From contig JANPFP010000264.1 of the NCBI GenBank assembly GCA_031423495.1, positions 1 to 64,000 of the forward strand: a stretch of DNA of 64,000 nucleotides, given 5' to 3'. Shown here piece by piece: positions 9,376 through 18,069 of this stretch. The notes beneath the pieces were generated by a model. The model saw only the letters and a list, made by a program, of their open reading frames with translations. It was not told the origin of the DNA and searched no databases. This DNA is from JACPYM01 sp031423495 (GTDB taxonomy: Bacteria; Acidobacteriota; Blastocatellia; RBC074). Positions within the stretch are counted from its first letter, which is position 1. The number at the start of each line of letters is the position of its first letter. Both the position numbers and the translations under genes were made by a program.

Positions 9376-10326
9376 ATGCAATACAACCAGATGCCACCGT
9401 CAAGCAGGAGCAGGATGCTAGCGGGCGCAGTGCTGTTTTTTGCAGTCGCATTGACCAGCACTTGCGCCCGCTCTCGTGCGCAAACTTCCGCACTAGCGCA
9501 CGGACGCGCCGTCATCCAGAACATCGGTTCTGACACGATGGTGAATTTGGCGCAGGCGTGGGCGGAAGAATACGCAACTGATCAACCTTCAGTTTCCGTT
9601 GAAGTTTCCGGCGGCGGCACGGGCACAGGCGTGGCCGCGCTCATCAACGGCACGGCGGACATCGCCAATTGCAGCCGTCAACTTGAACCCTCTGAAAGTG
9701 CGCAGGTCAAAGCCGCAACGGGACAGCCGCCCGTCGAACACACCGTCGGTTATGACGCGCTCGCCATCTTCGTTCACAAAGATAATCCGCTTGATGAAAT
9801 CACGCTCACACAACTCGCGGCGATTTATGGCGAGACGGGCAAGGTGCGCTGGTGGAGCGATCTCAACCTCAAGATTCCCAGTTGCGGCAGCAACGAAATG
9901 ATTCTCGTCAGCCGCCAGTCCAACTCTGGCACTTATCAATATTTCCGCGAAGCCATTCTCGGCAAGATGGGCGATTTCAGATTGGGCACGCTCGACTTGC
10001 ACGGCTCAAAAGATGTCGTCGAATTAGTTGGCCGCACGCCTTGCGCGATTGGTTACAGCGGGATGGGTTACGCGACGAAGGAAGTCAAAATGTTGCGCGT
10101 CGCGCGCAAGGCCGGTGAGCCGTCGTTTGCGCCAACGGTCGAACATACGCAAACGACCGCCTATCCGATTGCGCGCCCGTTGTATATGTATACGCGCGGC
10201 ACGCCGAGTGAGTCTGTCAAAGGCTATCTCAACTGGATTCAAAGCGACGCCGGACAAACGATCATCCTCGCCACTGGCTATGTTCCGCGCGCCAAAGAAG
10301 CCGGGATGCACGCCGTCACACAATAA
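9376..10326 (+). CDS. pstS: phosphate ABC transporter substrate-binding protein PstS
   Basis: A 316-residue periplasmic phosphate-binding protein that delivers Pi to PstCA. The N-terminus has a Sec signal peptide (core LAGAVLFFAVALTS, cut near SRAQ). GSDTM (51-55) and SGGGTGTGVAALINGTADIA (78-97) are the phosphate-binding loop motifs of the PstS family. Later SNSGTYQYF and AIGYSGMGYA are also typical. The true start may be the ATG at 9391 or 9415; the latter has AGGAG before it but leaves a signal peptide without a positive N-region. It is first in pstS-pstC-pstA-pstB1-pstB2, preceded by a Pho-box-like array, so induction by Pi starvation is expected. Confidence 0.96.
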   Translation: MQYNQMPPSSRSRMLAGAVLFFAVALTSTCARSRAQTSALAHGRAVIQNIGSDTMVNLAQAWAEEYATDQPSVSVEVSGGGTGTGVAALINGTADIANCSRQLEPSESAQVKAATGQPPVEHTVGYDALAIFVHKDNPLDEITLTQLAAIYGETGKVRWWSDLNLKIPSCGSNEMILVSRQSNSGTYQYFREAILGKMGDFRLGTLDLHGSKDVVELVGRTPCAIGYSGMGYATKEVKMLRVARKAGEPSFAPTVEHTQTTAYPIARPLYMYTRGTPSESVKGYLNWIQSDAGQTIILATGYVPRAKEAGMHAVTQ

Positions 10327-10332
10327 AAAATC

Positions 10333-11229
10333 ATGCCGCGCAACCGCCTCGAACTCATTATCGAACGCGTAATCGAAAGCCTGATCTGGTTGTGCGGCGT
10401 CAGCGCGATTATCTTTGTCTTCGCCATTTTCTTTTTCGTTTTTCGTGAAGGCGCGGGGCTGCTTTTCAGCGGGCGTTTCAACTTCTGGCAATTCCTGACC
10501 AGCATGGAGTGGTATCCGACTTCGCCGCGCCTAGTGCGTTACGGCACGCTGGCGTTGATTGCGGGCACGTTCAGCGTGACGGCGCTGGCGATGTTGATTG
10601 CCGTGCCGTTCGGGTTGGGCGCAGCGATTTATGTTGCCGAATTCAGCAACCCGCGCACCCGCGAGACGCTCAAGATCGTCATCGAATTGCTCGCTGCGAT
10701 TCCTTCGGTCGTGTGGGGTTTCGTCGGCTTGACGGTGATGAATTCGCTCATCATCAAACTTTTCAACGCACCCATCGGCCTCAACGTACTCAATGGCGGC
10801 ATCCTGCTCGCGCTGATGAGCGTACCCATCATCGTTTCTATCGGCGAAGACGCGCTCAAGGCCGTCCCCGATGCTTACCGCGAAGCCGCGTTGGCGTTGG
10901 GGGCGACGCGCTGGCAGATGATTTATCGAGTGTTGCTGCCCGCCGCCAAAAACGGTTTGCTTGCCGCCGTGCTGCTGGGCGTAGGCCGCGCCGTGGGCGA
11001 GACGATGGCCGTGCTGATGGCGACCGGACATTCCGTACGCATCCCACATTCGCCGCTCGATTCTGTGCGCACGCTGACCGCGACCATCGCGGCGGAACTG
11101 GGCGAAGCGCCCGTCGGTTCCGATCATTATCAAGTGCTTTTCATCATCGGCATTTTGCTTTTCACGATTACGTTCATCATCAACCTGAGCGCCGATCTCG
11201 TCGTGCGCGGCATTCGCGGCAAGGCATGA
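10333..11229 (+). CDS. pstC: phosphate ABC transporter permease PstC
   Basis: A 298-residue inner-membrane permease with about six TM helices. The BPD-type EAA loop YREAALALGATRWQMI (about residues 180-195) contacts the PstB ATPases. AAIPSVVWGFVGL and VGRAVGETMAVLM are PstC family signatures. It starts 6 nt after the pstS stop and overlaps the pstA start by 4 nt (ATGA). It forms the Pi channel together with PstA. Confidence 0.97.
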   Translation: MPRNRLELIIERVIESLIWLCGVSAIIFVFAIFFFVFREGAGLLFSGRFNFWQFLTSMEWYPTSPRLVRYGTLALIAGTFSVTALAMLIAVPFGLGAAIYVAEFSNPRTRETLKIVIELLAAIPSVVWGFVGLTVMNSLIIKLFNAPIGLNVLNGGILLALMSVPIIVSIGEDALKAVPDAYREAALALGATRWQMIYRVLLPAAKNGLLAAVLLGVGRAVGETMAVLMATGHSVRIPHSPLDSVRTLTATIAAELGEAPVGSDHYQVLFIIGILLFTITFIINLSADLVVRGIRGKA

Positions 11230-12128
11230 ATTCAGCAACGATACAATTTGGCAAAACAGCGATGACGGTTCGTCAAGAACGGCGCGAACGCACCGCGCGA
11301 CGGGTGTTTTTGCTGATGACGCTCTTGATGATCACGCCGCTGGTGTTGATCGTCGGCTTTCTGTTCATTCGCGCGCTGCCGATGTTATCGCTCGATTTTT
11401 TATTTAACGTACCCTTGCGTGGCATGCGCGACGGCGGCATCTGGCCGGCGTTATTGGGTACGATTTATCTGGTCTTGCTTTCGTTGGCATTGGCGACGCC
11501 GATTGGTGTGCTGGCGGCGGTTTATTTGAATGAATACGCGCGCGAAAACTGGTTCACGCGGCTGGTCAATCTCGCCGTCGTCAATCTTGCCGGCGTGCCG
11601 AGCATCGTGCATGCGCTGTTCGGACTCGGCGCGTTTGTGGTCTTTGCGGGCATCGGACGTTCGATTCTGGCGGCGGCGTTGACGCTGGCGATTATGACGC
11701 TGCCGGTCATCATTGCGAGTACGAAAGAAGCGCTCGCCTCCGTGCCGCGCCCGTTCCGCGAAGCCTGTTGGAACGTAGGCGCGACGCACTGGCAAACCAT
11801 TCGCCACATCGTCTTGCCCAATTCGATCAGCGGCATTCTGACCGGCGTCATCCTGCAAGTTTCGCGCACGGCGGGCGAAACCGCGCCCATCATGTTCACC
11901 GGCGCAGTGTTTTATAAAGCGATTCAACGCGGCGACTTATTCGCTTACGGCCCGTTCGATCAATGCATGGCGCTGGCGATGCACCTGTTCACGGTCTCGA
12001 CGCAAGTGCCTGACGTACCCGAAGCCTTGCCTTACGCGACCGCCATCGTCTTGCTTGGCACGGTGCTATCGGTCAACGCGCTGGCGATTGGCTTTCGCAT
12101 GTATTTGCGCACCCGCAAAAAATGGTGA
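11226..12128 (+). CDS. pstA: phosphate ABC transporter permease PstA
   Basis: A 300-residue inner-membrane partner of PstC. It has a basic N-terminus (QERRERTARR), about six TM segments, an EAA loop FREACWNVGATHWQTI and the PstA signature SRTAGETAPIMFTGA. The start overlaps the pstC stop as ATGA; a second in-frame ATG at 11262 would remove 12 residues. The frame stays open far upstream inside pstC, but that part is only shadow sequence. It is followed by a 9-nt-repeat palindrome before the ATPase genes. Confidence 0.96.
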   Translation: MNSATIQFGKTAMTVRQERRERTARRVFLLMTLLMITPLVLIVGFLFIRALPMLSLDFLFNVPLRGMRDGGIWPALLGTIYLVLLSLALATPIGVLAAVYLNEYARENWFTRLVNLAVVNLAGVPSIVHALFGLGAFVVFAGIGRSILAAALTLAIMTLPVIIASTKEALASVPRPFREACWNVGATHWQTIRHIVLPNSISGILTGVILQVSRTAGETAPIMFTGAVFYKAIQRGDLFAYGPFDQCMALAMHLFTVSTQVPDVPEALPYATAIVLLGTVLSVNALAIGFRMYLRTRKKW

Positions 12129-12140
12129 CCATCATCGGAA

Positions 12141-12273
12141 AGGAATTAGACAGGATTTTCAGGATGGACAGGATGGACAGGATGAAAACAACGTTGTGAC
12201 GTCTATCCTCTTTGACCAATCCTGTGAATCCTGAAAATCCTGTCAATCCTGTCAATCCTGTCTAATTTCTCCT
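12141..12273. repeat. palindromic cluster of 9-nt repeats inside the pst operon
   Basis: Left arm 12141-12185 repeats units like GGACAGGAT; right arm 12216-12273 repeats the complement (AATCCTGTC units). Together they could fold into a long imperfect hairpin between pstA and pstB1. Related units recur at 22206-22374 and 62701-62735. It may act as an RNA stabiliser or attenuator between permease and ATPase genes. Confidence 0.75.
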
Positions 12274-12285
12274 GAGCGGCAAAGA

Positions 12286-13041
12286 ATGATGAAGAAAATC
12301 GAAGTCGCCAACCTGCGCATTACCTATGGCTCGCACGTCGCACTCAAGGGCGTGACGTTTGACGTGTATGCCAACGAAATCCTCGCCATCATCGGCCCGG
12401 CGCAATCGGGCAAGACTTCGCTGTTGCGCGCGTTGAATCGTACGCTTGAATTCACACCCGGCGCACGCGCGACGGGTTCGCTCAAAGTGGATGGCGAAGA
12501 CGTGCAGCGCACGCGCAACGTACACGCGCTGCGCCGCAAGATTGGTATGGTAGCGCCGCTGCCCGTCGGCTTGCCGCTCACGATTTATGACAACGTAGCC
12601 TTTGCCCCGCGCATGTCCGGGTTGCGCGACAAAGCCAACCTCGATGAATTGGTCGAACGTTGTTTAACCCAAGCCGCGCTGTGGGACGAAGTCAAAGACC
12701 GGCTCAATACATTGGGCACGAAACTTTCTGGCGGACAGCAACAACGTTTGACGATTGCCCGCGCGCTTTCGCACGAACCTGAAATTCTGTGCCTTGATGA
12801 ATTCTCGATTGCGATTGATCCGGTCACGACGATGCGCATCGAAGAAGTGCTGAAAACCTTGCGCCAACAGATGACGATCATTCTCGTGACGAATCTGACG
12901 CAACAGGCGCGGCGGCTGGCTGACCGCACGATGTTTCTCTGGCAAGGCGAAATCATCGAACTCGACCGCACCGAAGTGATTTTTTCTGACCAACCCGCGC
13001 GGCAACAGACGTTTGATTACGTGAACGGAATTTTTGGATGA
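12286..13041 (+). CDS. pstB: PstB-family ATPase with degenerate ATP site (PstB1)
   Basis: A 251-residue ABC ATPase of the Pst transporter. Walker A is G37-P-A-Q40-S-G-K43-T, with Q in place of the fourth-position glycine. The Q-loop position holds P91 (VAPLP instead of VFQRP). The signature L147-S-G-G-Q151 is intact, Walker B is CLD171-E172-F, and the switch histidine is replaced by N203 (LVTNL). So its own nucleotide-binding face is degenerate while its signature is canonical. The downstream PstB2 has the reverse pattern. The ATG at 12286 (or 12289) is 157 nt after pstA, and the end overlaps pstB2 by ATGA. Pst family membership is supported by LSGGQQQRLTIARAL and by context. Confidence 0.93.
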   Translation: MMKKIEVANLRITYGSHVALKGVTFDVYANEILAIIGPAQSGKTSLLRALNRTLEFTPGARATGSLKVDGEDVQRTRNVHALRRKIGMVAPLPVGLPLTIYDNVAFAPRMSGLRDKANLDELVERCLTQAALWDEVKDRLNTLGTKLSGGQQQRLTIARALSHEPEILCLDEFSIAIDPVTTMRIEEVLKTLRQQMTIILVTNLTQQARRLADRTMFLWQGEIIELDRTEVIFSDQPARQQTFDYVNGIFG

Positions 13042-13805
13042 GCGATTTCAGCATACAGACGCGTGGGTTGAATTTGTGGTACGGCGACTTTCAGGCGCTG
13101 CGCGACGTGACGCTTGACATTCGCCACGGGCAAATCACTTCGCTCATCGGCCCGTCTGGCTGCGGCAAGACGACGCTGTTGCGCTGTTTCAATCGCATCA
13201 ACGAACGTTACGGCAACGTTCGCACCGAAGGCGAGATTCGCCTGCTCGGCAAAAATATTTACGACGCCGACGTAGCCCTCACCGAATTGCGCAAAGCCGT
13301 CGGCATGGTCTTTCAACGTCCAAATCCGCTGCCGCTTTCGGTCTATGAAAACGTCGTACTTGGTTTGCGTTTGCACAACGAACGCCGCGCTTTGCCCAAA
13401 GGCATGCTTGACGCCGTCGTCGAAACCGCCTTGCGCGAGACTGGTTTGTGGGATGATTTGAAAGACCGGCTCAAGACCAACGCGACTTCGTTGCAACTCG
13501 AACAGCAACAGAAACTTTGCATTGCGCGCTTGTTGCCGCTCAAGCCCGAAATCATTTTGATGGATGAACCCTGCTCGGCGCTTGACGTGGACGGTACGCG
13601 CGCGATTGAAGAACTGATGTTTGGCTTGAAAGGCCGCTACACGATTTTGATCGTCACGCACAACATGGCGCAAGCACAACGCACCAGCGACGAGTGTATT
13701 TTCATGCTGCTCGGCGAAGTCATCGAACACGCCGCGACACAACAACTGTTCGAGCAACCGCAAAACCAGCAAACGGCTGATTATCTGGCGGGGCGTTTTG
13801 GATGA
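13038..13805 (+). CDS. pstB: PstB-family ATPase with degenerate signature motif (PstB2)
   Basis: A 255-residue ABC ATPase. Walker A G38-P-S-G-C-G-K44-T-T is canonical, the Q-loop Q93 (VFQRPNPLP) is typical of PstB, Walker B is LMD176-E177-P with CSALD, and switch H208 (VTHNM) is present. The signature, however, reads L152-Q-L-E-Q156 where PstB has LSGGQ, directly followed by a recognisable QQKLCIARLL. With PstB1 it can build one consensus site (its Walker A plus the PstB1 signature) and one degenerate site. It overlaps pstB1 by 4 nt, so the two are made together. It ends 16 nt before the convergent permease gene. Confidence 0.94.
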   Translation: MSDFSIQTRGLNLWYGDFQALRDVTLDIRHGQITSLIGPSGCGKTTLLRCFNRINERYGNVRTEGEIRLLGKNIYDADVALTELRKAVGMVFQRPNPLPLSVYENVVLGLRLHNERRALPKGMLDAVVETALRETGLWDDLKDRLKTNATSLQLEQQQKLCIARLLPLKPEIILMDEPCSALDVDGTRAIEELMFGLKGRYTILIVTHNMAQAQRTSDECIFMLLGEVIEHAATQQLFEQPQNQQTADYLAGRFG

Positions 13806-13821
13806 TCCGTTTCAACACGCC

Positions 13822-14928
13822 TCACTCATAGCTCAAAGCTTCAATCGCATCCAACCCCGCTGCGCGCCACGCTGGATAAAGTGCGCCAACCAAACTGCAC
13901 AACAATCCGCCAATGACCGCCAGCGCGACGTAATCGCTTTCGAGCGAGATGCGCGTGCCGTTCCAATGCCGCAAGATGAATTGCAGCAGCCACGACAGAG
14001 CCAGTCCGCCCGCGATGCCACCGGTGCTGATGAGCAGCGATTCTTTCAGGAAGGCCAGGGCAATGAACACGCGCGAAGCGCCGAGGGCTTTCATGATGCC
14101 GATTTGCCGCGTGCGTTCGCTCACCGTCGTGTAACTCGTCAACAAGACAATCAATAAACTGATTAAGGCTGACAACGCGGCGACGGCTTTCAGGAAGGCG
14201 TTGAAGCCCACAAATCCCGTCGCAAACAACGTCGGCAAATCGCGCGTGAACAAGATGCGAAAGTCGGGGAAGCGTGCGGCGATGCGGTGGGCGACGGCTT
14301 CCTGCTCGGCGGCGTTGACGCATTTCACCAAAAACATCGAACACAGTTCGGGCGCGCTCAAGGCCGCTTGCATCGTCTTGAGCGGAATCATCAGCCGTGC
14401 GCCGGTTTCGGGGGCGTAAACGCCTACGACGGTGAATTCGCGGTCAAGCAATTTGAGCTTGTCGCCGACGTTGGTTTTGGTGGCCGAGGCATATTTCACA
14501 TCCACCACGATTGCATCGCCGCGTTCGGGCAGCGGCTGACCCGCGACAATTTGTATGCCGGTCGTGTGTTGGTAATCAGCGAAATCTACGCCGTCAATTT
14601 GGCGCAAGCCCAACGCGCCGCCGCCGCCGAATTCGAGATGTTGCGCGACTGGCGTAACGGCTTGCACGCCCGCTACGGCGCGCACTTCATCCAACAACTT
14701 GACGGGCAAGGTGACGGGCATCGTGGTGAACGAGAAGCCGCTCTGGCTAGTTTGCGAGAGCATCAGCTCGACGGCGAGATTGGTGTCGCGCGCGCCACGC
14801 TCACGCAATTGCCCGCGTACGAGTCCCACTGTCACGACGACGAGCAAGATGCCGACGGCTACGCCAAGCATGCTGGCGCAGGTGCGCGCGGGATGATGTG
14901 TGAGATTGGCGAAAATGAGTTGTTTCAT
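13822..14928 (-). CDS. FtsX/MacB-type ABC transporter permease
   Basis: A 368-residue membrane protein with MacB/LolCE-like topology: TM1 at about 16-38 (MLGVAVGILLVVVTVGLV), a large periplasmic MacB_PCD-like domain at about 40-225, and an FtsX domain with three TM helices at about 245-360 including TRQIGIMKALGASR. Such permeases move lipids, lipoproteins or peptides across the envelope with a separate ATPase. No partner ATPase lies next to it; the Pst ATPases are convergent and belong to another family. Its ATG overlaps the stop of the upstream glycosyltransferase by 4 nt, placing it last in the minus-strand glycosyltransferase operon, where export of a glycoconjugate is conceivable. Confidence 0.88.
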   Translation of the reverse strand: MKQLIFANLTHHPARTCASMLGVAVGILLVVVTVGLVRGQLRERGARDTNLAVELMLSQTSQSGFSFTTMPVTLPVKLLDEVRAVAGVQAVTPVAQHLEFGGGGALGLRQIDGVDFADYQHTTGIQIVAGQPLPERGDAIVVDVKYASATKTNVGDKLKLLDREFTVVGVYAPETGARLMIPLKTMQAALSAPELCSMFLVKCVNAAEQEAVAHRIAARFPDFRILFTRDLPTLFATGFVGFNAFLKAVAALSALISLLIVLLTSYTTVSERTRQIGIMKALGASRVFIALAFLKESLLISTGGIAGGLALSWLLQFILRHWNGTRISLESDYVALAVIGGLLCSLVGALYPAWRAAGLDAIEALSYE

Positions 14929-16196
14929 AGTGTTTTAGGGGAAACGCGAACCGGCGCGGCTGGCACTGATTCGCGTTGCGGTGGTTGTTTGAATTGCTGA
15001 TGCAATTGTTCGTAAAGGTCGAAAAAGCGCGTCGTCACGTGCGTCCAATCAGATTGCGCCGCCCGCAGCCGAGCTTGAGCGACGCGCGCGGCACGCACTG
15101 CTGGATCGTTGAAAACGGCTTGCACAGCTTGCGCAAACGAAACGGCGCGCGGTTTGGCGAGCCAGGCGTTGTCGGCGTTGGCGTAACTCAATACGCCGCC
15201 CGCGTTGGGGGCGACGAGCGGTAATCCGGCAGCCATGGCTTCGAGTGGAGCGATGCCGAAAGGTTCGCGCGGGTTGGGGTGCAGAAACGCATCGCAATTG
15301 GCGTAAAGCGACAACAACCGCGCGCGTTCGCCGAGGTGTCCGAGCAAGTGAACGTTCGGCAAGCCACGTTCGCGCAACTGCGCCGCCATAGGCCCGTCGC
15401 CCGCAATCAGCAAGCGGTATTCTTCTTTGCTGTGAGCGGCGAGCGCTTCCATCGTTTGCGTGAGCAACGGCACATTCTTTTCGGGCGAAACCCTACCTGC
15501 ATAAAGCAACAAACGTGCGTTGGGCGATGCGCCAAGATGCGCGAGCAGGGCTTGGCGTTCGGTTTCGTTACGTTGCAAGGCGGCGAACTGCTGAACGTTT
15601 GCGCCCATCGGAACTACGTGCAAAGGCCGCGTGTGTTTGGGCGCAAAGGCGGCGCGCAATTCGTCGGCGGTGTAATCAGAATTCGCCAGGTGGAAATCAA
15701 AAAACGGCAAATAACAATAAGCCAAATAACGCCGCGACCAATTGCGCGCCCACGGTTTATCGCTGAGAAAAGCCCTGACGTTGTCATCCATTCGTTCGTG
15801 GCTCATGCCGATCAGCGTGGGGCGATGGGCGATGCCCAGCCCACCTTTGCGCCACAAACCTGCCAGCCAGTTGAGCGCATATTTGTCACTGATTTCGATT
15901 ACGTCAGGTAGCTCGGCGCGCAGAATTTCGCGCACTCTGCCGCGCGCGAAAGGCAGATACGATGGCGGCAACAACAAACGATAACGGCGATCAAAAAACG
16001 GCGCGGGCGCTGCGGCGACGTGATAAATGCGGCAATGCGGGCCGAAGCTTTCTACGTCATCGCGCGCGCTGGGCACGACGAGTACGAGCGAACGCCCGGC
16101 GTGTTGCGCGGCGGTCAGCAGGAATCGGTAAAACGTACCAATGCCGCCAGAGTTTTGGTGGTAAGCATTGGTGAGATGCAAAGTTTTGAGGGGCAT
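14925..16196 (-). CDS. GT4-family glycosyltransferase
   Basis: A 423-residue GT-B glycosyltransferase. The N-terminal acceptor domain starts PLKTLHLTNAYHQNSGGIGT with the glycine-rich loop of GT4 enzymes. The donor domain shows LLLYAGRVSPEKNVPLL and the E-x7-E motif EPFGIAPLEAMAAGLP. I start it at 16196 because the 18 codons further upstream are translated from a palindromic intergenic repeat. It is coupled by a 4-nt overlap to the FtsX-type permease downstream. The donor and acceptor sugars cannot be told from sequence; a role in glycolipid or exopolysaccharide synthesis is inferred from context. Confidence 0.9.
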   Translation of the reverse strand: MPLKTLHLTNAYHQNSGGIGTFYRFLLTAAQHAGRSLVLVVPSARDDVESFGPHCRIYHVAAAPAPFFDRRYRLLLPPSYLPFARGRVREILRAELPDVIEISDKYALNWLAGLWRKGGLGIAHRPTLIGMSHERMDDNVRAFLSDKPWARNWSRRYLAYCYLPFFDFHLANSDYTADELRAAFAPKHTRPLHVVPMGANVQQFAALQRNETERQALLAHLGASPNARLLLYAGRVSPEKNVPLLTQTMEALAAHSKEEYRLLIAGDGPMAAQLRERGLPNVHLLGHLGERARLLSLYANCDAFLHPNPREPFGIAPLEAMAAGLPLVAPNAGGVLSYANADNAWLAKPRAVSFAQAVQAVFNDPAVRAARVAQARLRAAQSDWTHVTTRFFDLYEQLHQQFKQPPQRESVPAAPVRVSPKTL

Positions 16197-16213
16197 GGAT
16201 AAAACGTGTGTAG

Positions 16214-16300
16214 CATGTAGTACCGGCTTCAGCCGGACTTGTTTGCTCAAGGCTCAAGCGCTTCAACGCAAACGCTTCCGGCTGAAGCCGGTACTACATG
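16214..16300. repeat. REP-like element: perfect 24-bp inverted repeat
   Basis: Arms at 16214-16237 and 16277-16300 are perfect reverse complements (outer ends CATGTAGTACCGG and CCGGTACTACATG), separated by 39 nt. It lies between two glycosyltransferase-operon genes. Its right half supplies the last dozen codons of the upstream membrane-protein gene, so that gene may have been extended by insertion. This is typical of dispersed REP elements. Confidence 0.85.
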
Positions 16301-16925
16301 CACGCGGAACCGCAGTGATGAATTGCCAGACGATGCCGGGCATGGCGCGCAAGTCTTCGCGCAACGTGCAGCGTTCGTGGCCGGTGAGCAATACGCCGCG
16401 CCGCATCGCAAACAAATTGAAGCAAGCCGACAGCACCGAAAAAGTCACCGAGACCAACAGTCCGCGCTTGAGTTGCGGCGTACCGCTCAACCGATGCACG
16501 GTGAATTCGAGCGCGTGATTGCAGGCGGGCACCACTACCATCAACAGCAAGGTCACCTGCCACGCGGGTTGCACGCGGCGAAAGTGTTGAATGAGCGCGC
16601 CATAAAATCCGGCGATGACGGCATATAAAGCAGCCTCTACGGTCAAGGCAGCGAGCGCGGCGGCGAGTCCGGCTTTTAACGTCGCCACAAAAAACAGCGA
16701 GCCGCGCAGACAGGCGCTCAAGACTGCCGCCTTCCAATGCCAACGCCGCACCAGCAACGTCAGCGGATGACGCAACAGCACGCGAAACGCTGCGCCCAAC
16801 GAAGTCGTTTCAGCGCAAGGCGGCTTCGGCAGCGACCTTGAGGTTTCGTTCGGCAGCACTTTCAGCACGGGCAGCGGCTTGGGCTTGATCGAGTTGTAAG
16901 CAATGTTCATAGGCTTCATAGACAC
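16263..16925 (-). CDS. multi-pass membrane protein of unknown function
   Basis: A 220-residue protein with about four hydrophobic segments between residues 60 and 175 (for example KAGLAAALAALTVEAALYAVIAGF and VTLLLMVVVPACNHALEF) and a basic C-terminus. The last dozen residues (ACSTGFSRKRLR) are translated from the palindromic repeat and are probably not native. The assigned ATG overlaps the upstream glycosyltransferase by 116 nt, which is unusual; a non-ATG start nearer 16800 is possible. Its place between two glycosyltransferases suggests a glycolipid or polysaccharide role, but no family is recognised. Confidence 0.65.
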   Translation of the reverse strand: MSMKPMNIAYNSIKPKPLPVLKVLPNETSRSLPKPPCAETTSLGAAFRVLLRHPLTLLVRRWHWKAAVLSACLRGSLFFVATLKAGLAAALAALTVEAALYAVIAGFYGALIQHFRRVQPAWQVTLLLMVVVPACNHALEFTVHRLSGTPQLKRGLLVSVTFSVLSACFNLFAMRRGVLLTGHERCTLREDLRAMPGIVWQFITAVPRACSTGFSRKRLR

Positions 16926-18069
16926 GTGCGAAGATCGCTTCCCAAGTGAAACTTTGTGCGCGTTCGCGCGCCGCTGTTGCCATTTGTGCCAACTGCTGCC
17001 GATTGGTCATCAGTTGCATAATGGCACCGGCTATCGCTTCCGCTTCGTCAGCAATCAGGCCGGTGCATTCAGGTTCGATGATCGAACTCGGCCCGCCGTG
17101 CGCGCTGACGATGGCGGGTACGCCGCTGGCTTGGGCTTCGAGTACGACGTTGCCGAAGGTGTCTGTGGTTGAAGGGAAAACGAATAGATCGAAATTTGCG
17201 TAAGCCCGCGCCAACGTCACGCCGCGCAGCACGCCAGTGAACGTGGCTTTTTTCAGGTTCGCCGCGAGCCAGTCGCGTTCGCTGCCTGCGCCGACGATGA
17301 CGAAGCGAAAGCGCGTGAGTCCGGCGGCGAGTAACCGTTGTTCGACGGCGGCGAGTATGCGCAAATTCTTTTCGGGGGTGAGGCGTCCGACATAACCGAT
17401 TTCAAAAACGCTGTCGTGGCGCAGCCGATGATGCGGCGTAAAGAGCGAAGCGTCTACGCCGCGTTGCATCAGGTAAGTTGGCCGCCGCGTCGCCTGACTG
17501 AGCATGGCGTGCAGCGATTCGCACGGCGCGAGTTGCACGCGCCCCAGCTGATAAAAGCGTAAAACCGCCAGCAGCGCGAGCGCCTCGGCCCAATGCGAAA
17601 GGCCAGTGCGCCAACGCTGCGGTAGCCAGCCGGGCAATTGCTGACCAAGGCGCTGCCCGGCGTAATCGTGTACGTTCGTATGCCACGAACAAACCAACGG
17701 CAAACCCAGTCGCCACGCGACATAAGCGCCGAGTTGCCCCGTGTCGTTGGGGCCGGTGATGTGTATGAGATCGGCTTTGAACTCACACACGGTTTCGATA
17801 ACGCGGTGCGCGTGCCGCCAGAACAGCAGGTCGTTGCGCAAGTCGGCATCGAGCGCGAAGCCGCAACGTCCGCGCCGCAACGCGAATTGCCTCACGCTGC
17901 CCGTGGTTGCCTCAGCCGTGAGGCCCGCGCCGTAAACACAAAGCAACGGCAGATCGTGTTGCCGCGCATAAGCCACAAGCTGGCGGCTGGTGTGTGCGAC
18001 TCCGTTCACTTCGACAAATGAATCAGGGAAGAACGCGACCCGCGGTTCAGTGTGAAGTTCAGCTTTCAT
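16810..18069 (-). CDS. GT4-family glycosyltransferase, MgtA/SQD2-like
   Basis: A 419-residue GT-B enzyme. The N-terminus RVAFFPDSFVEVNGVAHTSR matches the acceptor-domain start of GT4 lipid glycosyltransferases of the MgtA/SQD2 type. The donor domain has IGYVGRLTPEKNLRIL and the motif FPSTTDTFGNVVLEAQASGV with its two glutamate positions. The C-terminal 20 residues are alanine- and glutamate-rich. It overlaps the PHP gene upstream by 11 nt and the membrane-protein gene downstream by 116 nt. A product that is a glycolipid substituting for phospholipid would fit the phosphate setting, but that is an inference and the sugar donor is unknown. Confidence 0.9.
   Translation of the reverse strand: MKAELHTEPRVAFFPDSFVEVNGVAHTSRQLVAYARQHDLPLLCVYGAGLTAEATTGSVRQFALRRGRCGFALDADLRNDLLFWRHAHRVIETVCEFKADLIHITGPNDTGQLGAYVAWRLGLPLVCSWHTNVHDYAGQRLGQQLPGWLPQRWRTGLSHWAEALALLAVLRFYQLGRVQLAPCESLHAMLSQATRRPTYLMQRGVDASLFTPHHRLRHDSVFEIGYVGRLTPEKNLRILAAVEQRLLAAGLTRFRFVIVGAGSERDWLAANLKKATFTGVLRGVTLARAYANFDLFVFPSTTDTFGNVVLEAQASGVPAIVSAHGGPSSIIEPECTGLIADEAEAIAGAIMQLMTNRQQLAQMATAARERAQSFTWEAIFARVYEAYEHCLQLDQAQAAARAESAAERNLKVAAEAALR

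Noticed and set aside
10509..11225. Open frame upstream of pstA inside pstC
   Set aside because: The translation is Arg/His-rich noise; pstA begins at the ATGA overlap at 11226.
12141..12273. CRISPR-like array
   Set aside because: Units are only 9 nt, without spacers of regular length and with inverted arms; no cas genes are present.
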